DNA of 15,298 nucleotides from JBBRSL01 sp038245435 (GTDB lineage: Bacteria; Patescibacteriota; Saccharimonadia; Saccharimonadales; CAIOMD01). Shown here in pieces: positions 5,439-12,334 of the stretch. The first letter of the stretch is position 1. Every line of letters starts with the position of its first letter. The notes beneath the pieces are model-generated. The model did not search any database. It was not told the DNA's origin and saw only the letters and a program-made list of their open reading frames with translations. The DNA lies in contig JBBRSL010000025.1 in NCBI GenBank assembly GCA_038245435.1, positions 1 through 15,298 on the forward strand. Direction: 5' to 3'. The translations under genes and the position numbers were made by a program.

Positions 5439-7437
5439 GGATAGATCAGATGAGCTTAAAAAACTCTTAAATGAGTATTCGTATCAGTACCATGTACTTG
5501 ATAATTCAAGTGTGTCTGATGCTATTTATGATGGCTTGATGCAAGAACTAAAAAAAATTGAAGCAGCACAACCAGAGTTAATTACCCAAGATTCGCCGAC
5601 CCAAAGAGTGGGCTCTGAACTTATTGGTGGGTTCCGAAAAGTAACACATAGCTCGCGAATGTTAAGTTTGAATGACGTATTTAGCAAAGATGAAGTTGAG
5701 GCGTGGGTGGTTCGCATGGAAAAGCTCCTACCAAACCGCAAGCACGAATTTTTTACTGATGTAAAAATGGATGGTTTGGCGTGCGCCTTAGTGTACGAAG
5801 ACGGGTTGCTTGTACGCGCCGTAACACGAGGTGATAGTTTTGTGGGCGAAGATGCGACCGCAAATGTCCGTACTATTAAGAATGTACCACTTCGCTTACA
5901 TGCTCAAAAAGGTTTTGAACAGTTCTTGATTGGCATGACTGAAATTCGGGGTGAAATCGTCATGCTGCTGAATGATTTTAATGCTCTAAATGCACAACGG
6001 CGTGCCGCTGAATTGCCCGAATTTGCAAACCCTCGCAACCTTGCAGCGGGCACGATTAGGCAACTTGACCCAAAACTTGTAGCAGAACGACCCTTAACCT
6101 TTATTGCGTATGATTTATTGCGAGAAAACCCGAGTGATGTTCCGACAAATATGTATGCCTATGAAGCTATAACAGCACTTGGTGTAAGGCGAAATATGCA
6201 AGCAAGTATTTTTGATAGCGTGCAAAAAGTCATGGCTTTTGTACAGCTCTGGGACACCAAACGAAAAGAACTCCCCTTTAATACCGACGGGCTTGTAGTA
6301 AAGGTGAACGATAGGGCGCAGTATGCTGAACTTGGCATAGTGGGTAAGCAGCCACGTGCCGCTGTTGCTTACAAATACGCAGCCGAGCAAGCAACTACTA
6401 TCGTAAAAGATATTGTAATTAGTATTGGGCGAACAGGTGCGGCAACACCAGTTGCGGTATTTGACCCAGTTGTTGTTGCAGGTTCTACCGTGCAACATGC
6501 GAGTTTGCATAACGCCGATGAAATTGCTCGTAAAGACGTACGAATTGGTGACACCGTTGTTATCTATAAAGCAGGTGACATTATTCCTCAGGTTGAAAGC
6601 GTTGTACTAGAGCTCCGCCCAAAAGATTCATCAGTTTTTGATTTTATGGAGGCGCTAAAACACCAGTATCCAGAACTAGAATTTGAACGACCCGAAGGCG
6701 ATGTCGTGTATAGAGTAAAAGGCGCTACGGGGCCAATACTACTAAAGCGGGCACTAGAGCATTTTGCATCAAAAGGTGCACTTGATATTGACACCCTCGG
6801 TGAAAAAAATGTGGTAGCTCTGGTTGATTCTGATTTAGTAAAAGACCTAGCCGATATTTATGCACTCACAAAACCGCAACTTCTCGCGCTTGATAGATTC
6901 GCAGGTATTTCTGCCCAAAAGCTACTTGATGCAATTGCTACAAAAAAACAACCAAAACTTGAACGCTTTTTATTTGGGCTTGGTATACGACACGTTGGCA
7001 CACAAACGGCCATTGATTTAGTTAATCGTTTTGGCTCAATAGAATCCGTGGCTTTAGCTACTATTGACGAGCTAGAGGCTGTTGATGGCATTGGCGAGGT
7101 TGTGGCCGAGAGCGTGGTTGCGTGGTTTGCAGATGAAGACAACATTGAGTTATTACAAAAGTTTACCCACCTTGGAGTGCAGCCAGTATTTACGCCTCGA
7201 ACCGGTAAATTATTAGGTAAAAGTTTTGTTATTACAGGAACACTCCAATCAATGGGGCGCGATGTGGCCGCAGACAAAATTCGTGATTTAGGCGGGACGT
7301 TCCAGAACGCAGTTGGTAAGGATACAAACTATTTAGTTGCAGCTGGTAAAGTTGGTGCAAGTAAGCTCGCTAAAGCTGAAAAATATGGGACGGTCGTTAT
7401 TGATGAGGCAACACTGATGGATATGATAAATGGCTGA
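5428..7437 (+). CDS. ligA: NAD-dependent DNA ligase LigA without zinc-finger cysteines
   Basis: The 669-residue protein seals nicks using NAD+ during replication and repair. Domains in order: Ia, with the NMN-binding YxxxD region near the N-terminus; adenylation domain with active-site KMDG (Lys113), FANPRNLAAGTIRQLD (199-214) and the YKYAAEQ motif (315-321); OB fold starting IGRTGAATPVAVFDPV (333-348); zinc-finger region (about 400-445); helix-hairpin-helix repeats (about 510-570); and a BRCT domain (about 593-668). The zinc-finger region lacks all four expected cysteines; the whole protein has a single Cys, at 119. ATG 5428 fits the family N-terminus and has GGGGA 7 nt upstream; an in-frame ATG at 5380 would add 16 residues lying inside the previous gene. 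Confidence 0.97.
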   Translation: MNLKDRSDELKKLLNEYSYQYHVLDNSSVSDAIYDGLMQELKKIEAAQPELITQDSPTQRVGSELIGGFRKVTHSSRMLSLNDVFSKDEVEAWVVRMEKLLPNRKHEFFTDVKMDGLACALVYEDGLLVRAVTRGDSFVGEDATANVRTIKNVPLRLHAQKGFEQFLIGMTEIRGEIVMLLNDFNALNAQRRAAELPEFANPRNLAAGTIRQLDPKLVAERPLTFIAYDLLRENPSDVPTNMYAYEAITALGVRRNMQASIFDSVQKVMAFVQLWDTKRKELPFNTDGLVVKVNDRAQYAELGIVGKQPRAAVAYKYAAEQATTIVKDIVISIGRTGAATPVAVFDPVVVAGSTVQHASLHNADEIARKDVRIGDTVVIYKAGDIIPQVESVVLELRPKDSSVFDFMEALKHQYPELEFERPEGDVVYRVKGATGPILLKRALEHFASKGALDIDTLGEKNVVALVDSDLVKDLADIYALTKPQLLALDRFAGISAQKLLDAIATKKQPKLERFLFGLGIRHVGTQTAIDLVNRFGSIESVALATIDELEAVDGIGEVVAESVVAWFADEDNIELLQKFTHLGVQPVFTPRTGKLLGKSFVITGTLQSMGRDVAADKIRDLGGTFQNAVGKDTNYLVAAGKVGASKLAKAEKYGTVVIDEATLMDMING

Positions 7438-7648
7438 AGTTACGCCAGGTATATATAGACACTTCAAAGGTGCGACCTACGAAGTGCTTGATGTAGCTAC
7501 ACACACTGAAACGTTGGCTAAACTTGTTGTTTATCGAGCATTACAGGGCGAGCAAGGTACTTTGGTAAGACCGCTCGATATGTTTGTTGAAGATGTCGAA
7601 GTTGACGGTGAAGTAGTGCCGAGATTTCGCTTTATTGACAAAACATAA
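7430..7648 (+). CDS. DUF1653 domain protein
   Basis: A 72-residue protein made almost wholly of a DUF1653 domain: PGIYRHFKGATYEVLDVATHT at the start, then the strand with VVYRAL, and the closing RPLDMFVEDVEVDGEVVPRF. These are the family's usual features (Y-R-H-[FY]-K-G near the start and R-P-x-x-M-F late). The fold is a small beta barrel of unknown function, often encoded as a short stand-alone gene. It overlaps the end of ligA by 8 nt (ATG 7430, ligA TGA at 7435-7437), so it is probably translated by coupling to ligA and is the last gene of the operon. Confidence 0.9.
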   Translation: MAEVTPGIYRHFKGATYEVLDVATHTETLAKLVVYRALQGEQGTLVRPLDMFVEDVEVDGEVVPRFRFIDKT

Positions 7649-7676
7649 ACTTAGCTTTATAACTGTAGTTAGGTGG

Positions 7677-7749
7677 TTCGCGCGGAAACGCGCGGCTAAA
7701 AACAAAAAATACCAAAAACCCTTTAGCCGCAGGGTGGGCCCGCGCGAAA
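7677..7749 (+). repeat. GC-rich nested palindrome (possible structured RNA or small repeat element)
   Basis: An outer 9-bp inverted repeat TTCGCGCGG (7677-7685) / CCGCGCGAA (7739-7747) encloses a second 9-bp repeat GCGGCTAAA (7692-7700) / TTTAGCCGC. An alternative local hairpin, CGCGCG-GAAA-CGCGCG (7679-7694), competes with both stems, and ACCCT/AGGGT can form a third. The base composition is far richer in G and C than the surroundings. Confidence 0.6.
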
Positions 7750-7782
7750 TAAAAATATCCCGATGTATCGGGATATTTTTAT
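7749..7782. terminator. Bidirectional terminator between ligA operon and zwf operon
   Basis: A perfect 16-bp inverted repeat (7749-7764 with 7767-7782) around GT, with core TATCCCGAT/ATCGGGATA flanked by AAAAA on the left and TTTTT on the right. It can end transcription of the DUF1653 gene on the plus strand and zwf on the minus strand. Confidence 0.92.
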
Positions 7783-7796
7783 GGCTATAAAAGACA

Positions 7797-9302
7797 TTAT
7801 GGTTCGAATGTATCTGCGGGTTCTAGTTCTGGTTTTTGGTCTTTTGCAGATTGGCTTACTACCCAGGCACTGCCATATTCTTTAGCAAGCTCATTAGCAG
7901 CCTCTGGGCCCCATGAACCTTTTGCATAGGCATGTAGGTGGCTTTCGTTTTTTTGCCAGTTATCGAGTACTGGCTCAAGTATTTCCCAGCATTTAAGAAC
8001 TTCTGCACTGGTTGCAAAAAGGCTTTGATCGCCGATTATGGCATCTACTAAAACTCTTTCGTAAGCATCAGGTTGTACGCCCTCAAATGATGACTGGTAT
8101 CGAAATTCCATGTTTACCGGCTGTAAATCGTCATTAAAGCCAGGTTTTTTTGCTTGCAGCTTTATGCCAATACCTTCATCAGGCTGGATGCGTATAGTAA
8201 GCAAATTGGATTCAACTTTACGTTTTGTCCGGTCTTTAAAGACAATATTTATTTCGGTCATTTTATCGGCTAAGGCTTTACCTGTTCGTACAAGTACTGG
8301 CACGCCACCCCATCTTGAGTTAGCTACTTCGAGGTGCAACGCTGCGTACGTTTCAACATTTGATTCTTCGTTTTCGACTTCGCTGCGATAGCCTTCGTAC
8401 TGACCACGTACTGCAACTTCATTGACATGATTTGGCTTTATTGGCCGTACCGTTTCAAGGAGTGCTAACTTTTCGGCATGAATATTATCTGAATTGAGTG
8501 GGTAGGGGACTTCCATCATAGTAAGTGCAAGGACTTGCAACAAGTGACTCTGCACAATATCGCGGAGTGCGCCCATACCTTCATAGAAGTTTGCACGTCC
8601 TTCAATATCTGTTTGCTCGGCCGCAGTAATTTGGATATGGTCGATAAACTGCCTACCCCATAGATCTTCGACAAGTGGGTTGTTGAAACGAAACGTCAAA
8701 ATATTTTGAGCAGTCTCTTTCGCGAGGTAGTGATCGATACGATATACCTGGTGCTCTGCAAAATATTGACCAATATGGTTCACGAGTTCTTGCGCACTTT
8801 GCAAATTGGTGCCAAATGGCTTTTCAACTAAAACGCGCCGCGCCGTACCGTTTTCTTCGTTATTGAGCCCAGCATTACCAAGGCAAGCAATGACAGTAGG
8901 GAATATCGCAGGGGGAATAGCAAGGTAATAAAGTCGGTTATGGGCAATGCCTTTTTCTTGGTCGATACTGTCAAGCATATCTCGGAGCTTATGGTAGTCA
9001 TCCTGACTCGTGCTATCCATCGTTACAAGCCTCATACGTTCTTTGAGCTTGTTCATTATCGATTCATCCTCGTCATGCTCACGCCTAAGAAGTGCTATTT
9101 CGGCTTTTTCGGCAATAGATTCTATTGTGGCTGTTTCGTCACGTACAACACACACAATCGTAAAGTTTTCGGGGAGAAAATTGCCTTTTAAAAGGTGATA
9201 GAGCGCAGGTAGCAACTTCTTTTGTACTAAGTTACCGGTCGCTCCAAAAATTACTAAAGCAGTTGGTGATTGCGTTTCTTCGTCCATTGAGTGTTCATCC
9301 AT
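7797..9302 (-). CDS. zwf: Glucose-6-phosphate dehydrogenase
   Basis: The 501-residue enzyme oxidises glucose-6-phosphate to 6-phosphogluconolactone with NAD(P)+. The Rossmann fingerprint is GATGNLVQKK (20-29), with Asn where most family members have Asp in GxxGDL. EKPFG is at 160-164 and the active-site segment RIDHYLAKE at 188-196, where Ala replaces the usual Gly; the catalytic-site His and substrate-binding Lys remain. IQITAAEQTDIEGRANFYE (about 223-241) and GALRDIVQSHLLQ (244-256) match the family. It is the third gene of pgl-gnd-zwf, starting 2 nt after the gnd stop with no clear ribosome-binding site. A second in-frame ATG at residue 6 is a possible alternative start. Length is normal. 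Confidence 0.97.
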   Translation of the reverse strand: MDEHSMDEETQSPTALVIFGATGNLVQKKLLPALYHLLKGNFLPENFTIVCVVRDETATIESIAEKAEIALLRREHDEDESIMNKLKERMRLVTMDSTSQDDYHKLRDMLDSIDQEKGIAHNRLYYLAIPPAIFPTVIACLGNAGLNNEENGTARRVLVEKPFGTNLQSAQELVNHIGQYFAEHQVYRIDHYLAKETAQNILTFRFNNPLVEDLWGRQFIDHIQITAAEQTDIEGRANFYEGMGALRDIVQSHLLQVLALTMMEVPYPLNSDNIHAEKLALLETVRPIKPNHVNEVAVRGQYEGYRSEVENEESNVETYAALHLEVANSRWGGVPVLVRTGKALADKMTEINIVFKDRTKRKVESNLLTIRIQPDEGIGIKLQAKKPGFNDDLQPVNMEFRYQSSFEGVQPDAYERVLVDAIIGDQSLFATSAEVLKCWEILEPVLDNWQKNESHLHAYAKGSWGPEAANELAKEYGSAWVVSQSAKDQKPELEPADTFEP

Positions 9303-9304
9303 AA

Positions 9305-10210
9305 TTATTTAGGGTTATTGATTTCGTGGCCACCAAATTTATTTCGGAGTGCTGCAAGCAACTGCGTAGCATATGATACTTCACCTTGCTGACTTGCTAC
9401 ACGCACGTTTAGAGCGTCCTGAAGAGTTGGCATTGGTACTTGTGCATTTCGCGCTGCGTCTAAGGTCCAGCGGCCTTCACCAGAATCTGCCACAAAGCCA
9501 TCAACGCCTTCTAGATTGGCATTTTCTTTCATTATTTCGGCAATCAATTTATTGAGTGTTGACTCAACAATACTGCCATGTTGCCAAACTTCTGATGCAT
9601 CTTGCAGTGGAATATTTGGAAGTGGCCCTGCTTTAAGTAGGTGATAGCCTTCGGCTAATGCCTGCATGATGCCATATTCAATACCGTTATGAACCATTTT
9701 TACGTAGTGACCATAGCCATTGGGCCCCATATAACTATATGCCCCGTGCGGAGCAACTAGCGTATCGAGCAGTGGCGTAATTTGCTGATAGCGCTCAAAC
9801 GGCCCACCGACCATAAGGCAGAAACCATTTTCGAGCCCCATAATGCCACCACTTGTGCCAATATCTATGAAATCACATTGCTTACTTTTAAGGAGCTCGG
9901 CATGGGCGATAGTTTGGTTGTAGTTTGTATTGCCGCCATCAATTAGCGTGCTGCCTGCAGGTAAAATATCTGCAAAAGCCTCTATTTCTTGTTGCGTATA
10001 CTCAGCAGGAATCATCAGCCATACAATTGGGTTCTCGCCGAGTTGTGCTACTAAGTCTTCGCGGCTTGTTGCGGCAATTGCACCTTGTTCAGTAAGCTGC
10101 GCAATCGCTTCGCTGTTTACATCGAATACGACAATCTCGTTACCTGCAGCCAAAAGTTTTTTAACAATTTGACTACCCATTTTTCCTAAGCCTACAAAGC
10201 CTAATTTCAT
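9305..10210 (-). CDS. gnd: 6-phosphogluconate dehydrogenase, decarboxylating (short, probably NAD-dependent form)
   Basis: The 301-residue protein is the short class of 6PGDH (the usual long form is about 470 residues). It oxidises and decarboxylates 6-phosphogluconate to ribulose-5-phosphate. Motifs: Rossmann GLGKMG (7-12); SGG (120-122); the catalytic block GHYVKMVHNGIEYG (167-180) with Lys171 and Asn175; and the late substrate region DSGEGRWT. The second strand ends in an acidic residue (VVFD, Asp30), where NADP-specific enzymes carry N-R-T; this suggests NAD+ use, as in other short forms (inference). The start ATG overlaps the pgl stop by 4 nt and is preceded by a strong GAGGAGG, the best ribosome-binding site of the operon. 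Confidence 0.96.
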   Translation of the reverse strand: MKLGFVGLGKMGSQIVKKLLAAGNEIVVFDVNSEAIAQLTEQGAIAATSREDLVAQLGENPIVWLMIPAEYTQQEIEAFADILPAGSTLIDGGNTNYNQTIAHAELLKSKQCDFIDIGTSGGIMGLENGFCLMVGGPFERYQQITPLLDTLVAPHGAYSYMGPNGYGHYVKMVHNGIEYGIMQALAEGYHLLKAGPLPNIPLQDASEVWQHGSIVESTLNKLIAEIMKENANLEGVDGFVADSGEGRWTLDAARNAQVPMPTLQDALNVRVASQQGEVSYATQLLAALRNKFGGHEINNPK

Positions 10211-10851
10211 AATGCCTCCTCGTTATATAGTACTTCCCATGATTTCGTTTTTTTAAGTAATTGTGCCGGATAAGCTATTGGGTCAAGTTCACTATTAAGC
10301 AGTTCAACCGCGGGTTTTTTATCAGGGCCTTCAGCGTACAAGTAAGCATAATCGATATTTTCAAAAAATGTTGGCGTAATCGTGATTCGCTCAAAACTAT
10401 CTGTTTCGTAATCGATGACAATCGGGCTTGAAGAGTGCGCCGCTACACTATTGGGGAGTATTCCTGCTGTGTGGTTATCGGTACCAATCCCGAGGATTGC
10501 GACAATACAGTCTGCTTCTGACTGTGCAGACGCAAGTGCTTGTGTAAAATCTGCAGTCGTCGTTTCGCGAGAAGAGGGTTGGGTTTTTAAAACCGTCAGT
10601 TTTTTAACCGAAATATCATTCAGTCCAAAACTTTCAAGTAGGTTCCAGTTTGAGTCCGGACTTGAAGTATCTACAAAGCGCTCATCGCTTAATGAAACTG
10701 TCATATTATTGAGTGTTTCTTGAGGTAAAAGCTGAAGGGCCTTAACAGCAACTTTGGCACTTGACCCGCCGCTTAATAGCAGTAGGGTATTTCCGGTGCA
10801 ATTTCTAATAATAGTGTCAGCGATATGTCGTGAGCTCTGAAATATGGTCAT
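10207..10851 (-). CDS. pgl: 6-phosphogluconolactonase (DevB/SOL type)
   Basis: The 214-residue protein hydrolyses 6-phosphogluconolactone to 6-phosphogluconate, the step between its two operon partners. It is a little shorter than typical homologues (about 230-250). Family motifs: LSGGS (26-30), SLSDERFVD (53-61), the SN pair (67-68) and GIGTDNHTAGILP (121-133), where the usual D-G-H-T-A-S-L is D-N-H-T-A-G-I; the key Asp and His are kept. It is the first gene of the minus-strand unit, so its upstream region should hold the operon promoter. A TATACT-like -10 on the minus strand (10864-10869) would give a leader of only about six bases, so this message too may be nearly leaderless. Confidence 0.93.
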   Translation of the reverse strand: MTIFQSSRHIADTIIRNCTGNTLLLLSGGSSAKVAVKALQLLPQETLNNMTVSLSDERFVDTSSPDSNWNLLESFGLNDISVKKLTVLKTQPSSRETTTADFTQALASAQSEADCIVAILGIGTDNHTAGILPNSVAAHSSSPIVIDYETDSFERITITPTFFENIDYAYLYAEGPDKKPAVELLNSELDPIAYPAQLLKKTKSWEVLYNEEAL

Positions 10852-10863
10852 AATATAGCCTTA

Positions 10864-10931
10864 AGTATAATCATTTTAGTAACAAATAATACATATTTGT
10901 ATAAATAGTAACTATATAAAGTATAGTCACT
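10864..10931 (-). promoter_or_regulatory. Candidate promoter and operator region of pgl-gnd-zwf
   Basis: On the minus strand TATACT (10864-10869) lies 12 nt before the pgl ATG. Upstream there are two inverted repeats: ACAAATA/TATTTGT (10882-10900, 7 bp perfect) and AGTAACTATA/TATAGTCACT (10907-10931, 9 of 10 paired, 5-nt spacer). The second is a plausible operator. The region is very AT-rich, so chance palindromes are a real possibility. Confidence 0.4.
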
Positions 10932-10979
10932 AAATGGATTCCGTGCAATAGTTATATAGATTACCCCGCTTAATATCAA

Positions 10980-11030
10980 CCGAATACAAAACCCTACATA
11001 AAGTGGGGTCATGTATTTGGTGGAGCATAT
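10980..11030 (-). repeat. Orphan copy of the tRNA-Ala 3' acceptor end with a decayed hairpin
   Basis: A 16-nt stretch at 11015-11030 repeats exactly at 11173-11188, in the same orientation. In the second place it is the 3' end of tRNA-Ala (acceptor strand, discriminator, CCA and first trailer bases). The orphan copy is followed on the minus strand by an imperfect 18-nt inverted repeat (10980-10997 with 11003-11020, 14 of 18 matching) that again starts at the CCA, like the real tRNA terminator. It looks like the tail of a lost tRNA or an attachment-site footprint. Confidence 0.6.
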
Positions 11031-11045
11031 ACTTTGTATAATTGC

Positions 11046-11085
11046 GCTTCGTTCTCAAAGCAAGCTTTTGCGAGCGAAGCTTTTT
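11046..11085 (+). terminator. Plus-strand hairpin with T-run between the two tRNA-Ala 3' ends
   Basis: GCTTCG (11046-11051) pairs with CGAAGC (11075-11080). Inner CTC/GAG and AAAGC/GCTTT segments extend the stem, and TTTTT follows (11081-11085). A perfect TATAAT lies just upstream at 11037-11042. No gene on the plus strand needs this terminator, so it may belong to a very short transcript or to a lost element. Confidence 0.45.
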
Positions 11086-11136
11086 ACCGGATACGAACCT
11101 AAATACCTTCAGTATTTGTTCGAACCCACATGTTTA

Positions 11137-11178
11137 CCAAATAAAAAAGTTCAGGATGACCTGAACTGTTTTATTTGG
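11137..11178 (-). terminator. Terminator hairpin of tRNA-Ala, overlapping its CCA end
   Basis: A 19-nt inverted repeat (11137-11155 with 11160-11178, one mismatch) with a 4-nt loop. Read on the minus strand, the stem begins with the CCA of tRNA-Ala and its second arm contains TTTTTT. The design, including arm and loop length, is the same as that of the tRNA-Leu terminator. Confidence 0.85.
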
Positions 11179-11252
11179 TGGAGCATATCGGATTCGAACC
11201 GATGACCTCTTCACTGCCAGCGAAGCGCGCTAACCAACTGCGCTAATGCCCC
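11176..11252 (-). tRNA. tRNA-Ala (anticodon GGC)
   Basis: A 77-nt tRNA with acceptor GGGGCAT/ATGCTCC containing the G3-U70 pair that is the hallmark of alanine identity. The D arm GCGC/GCGC has loop AGTTGGTTA, the anticodon loop is CTGGCAG (anticodon GGC), the T loop is canonical TTCGAAT, and A73 and CCA are encoded (CCA at 11178-11176). Its loops are standard, in contrast to tRNA-Cys. Confidence 0.98.
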
Positions 11253-11437
11253 GCGTCGCAACCTGCGGATTTGTTTTGTTTTGCCAAGAATGGCAAAAGC
11301 TTCAACTTATTCCTTGGTGGCTCCTTCTAAGTTTTGCAAACTGCCTTTGGCTTGGTTTGTAAAACTTGCGAGCTGCAGAACAAACAACAGGCAGAATTAT
11401 AGCGAATATGCCACCAGATTAAAAGCTTTAAAGCTGG
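11253..11437. other. Intergenic region with several inverted repeats, no gene seen
   Basis: Between tRNA-Ala and the next gene I see TTTTGCCA/TGGCAAAA (11279-11298, perfect 8 bp), GTTTTGCAAAC/GTTTGTAAAAC (11331-11365, 10 of 11) and a larger nested fold with CTGCCT (11341-11346) / AGGCAG (11389-11394) outside GTTTGT (11355-11360) / ACAAAC (11380-11385). No reading frame is convincing. It must contain the tRNA-Ala promoter, but no clear -10 box is visible on the minus strand. A structured RNA is possible. Confidence 0.4.
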
Positions 11438-11443
11438 TACAAT
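11435..11443 (+). promoter_or_regulatory. Extended -10 promoter giving a leaderless start at 11450
   Basis: TGG followed by TACAAT (11438-11443) is an extended -10 element six nt before ATG 11450, so transcription should start at the A of the start codon. No ribosome-binding site is present. Just upstream, 11413-11436 has CCAG/CTGG ends around an AAAGCTTT palindrome, which might be an operator. Confidence 0.55.
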
Positions 11444-11449
11444 AGGGTG

Positions 11450-12331
11450 ATGGCAAAAAAAGTATTAAAAAAGCAGGCTACCAAAAACCAGATTAACTGG
11501 ATGGTTGCAATTACGATAATAATTGCAGGATGCTTACTGTTTTGGTTTTGGTATAACCAGTCTTATTTAAAGGCCTCTAATGTATTCTGGGGAACATTAA
11601 GTAGTAATTTATCTGTAGATTATGTAACTCGGACAAGTTCAAAAACAGAGGGTACGCAAAAACTAACTCAAGTAAATGACCTGCAATTTACACCGGCGCT
11701 AATTGCTCGTTCAACCGTTAAGCTCGAGAATACCGAGACGAATGAACGCGTAATTACCGAGACAATCGGCACCTCAACGACAGATTATTTAAGATATGCA
11801 GAGATTAAGAGCAACAACTCTGCTAAGGCAGATAAATCAGCAATTGGGCAATGGGCAAAACGCGAGGCGGCTCAAGGCGAGCAGCCACAAATATTAGCCG
11901 ATTCATTACTTGGCAGTGTTTTGATGTTTGGAAACCTTAGTGCGATACAACAAGATCAAATTATTAGTCAACTCAAAAGTACAAACGCATTTCAAAAGTA
12001 CGATTTAGTTTCAAAAAAGAGTGAAAATGGCAGGATGATCTATACGTATAACGTAAGCATAGATCTTGATGCATATAGCAAAATATACGCAAACTATTTA
12101 ATAATGCTTGGGCAAGAAAAACTTGCTGCACAAATCGGTCAACAACAATCTGGCTCGAAGTATGATTTCGTATTACAAATTAATGCCGGTTCAAGAGTGC
12201 CAACTAAATTAGGTGTTCCCGGGAATCAAGATACAGAAACCTTTACAAATGTTGGTTACGGTCCACGTTTTGTAGCACCAAAGGCAACCCTTTCTATTGC
12301 AGAATTACAGGCCAAACTCAGCGGAAAATAA
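11450..12331 (+). CDS. Anchored extracytoplasmic protein of unknown function
   Basis: The 293-residue protein has a basic N-terminus (seven Lys in the first 13 residues), one hydrophobic helix (about 17-36), then about 255 polar residues. It should be an N-in, C-out anchored protein with an external domain. There is no lipobox: the Cys at 28 lies inside the helix. The external part is rich in Ser, Thr, Gln and Asn and looks like mixed helix and strand; I recognise no family. The Mur ligase gene starts 3 nt after its stop, so the two are probably co-transcribed, and a role in the envelope is the reasonable guess. ATG 11450 is chosen over GTG 11447 because it matches the predicted leaderless start. 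Confidence 0.82.
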   Translation: MAKKVLKKQATKNQINWMVAITIIIAGCLLFWFWYNQSYLKASNVFWGTLSSNLSVDYVTRTSSKTEGTQKLTQVNDLQFTPALIARSTVKLENTETNERVITETIGTSTTDYLRYAEIKSNNSAKADKSAIGQWAKREAAQGEQPQILADSLLGSVLMFGNLSAIQQDQIISQLKSTNAFQKYDLVSKKSENGRMIYTYNVSIDLDAYSKIYANYLIMLGQEKLAAQIGQQQSGSKYDFVLQINAGSRVPTKLGVPGNQDTETFTNVGYGPRFVAPKATLSIAELQAKLSGK

Positions 12332-12334
12332 AAG

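Noticed and set aside
6858..7277. 139-codon minus-strand open frame inside ligA
   Set aside because: It is antisense to the helix-hairpin-helix and BRCT region of a certain gene and has a biased Ser/Pro/Thr composition.
11011..11205. 64-codon plus-strand open frame through the tRNA-Ala region
   Set aside because: It runs through both tRNA 3' end copies, a terminator and the tRNA in antisense; its sequence is the usual antisense-tRNA artefact.
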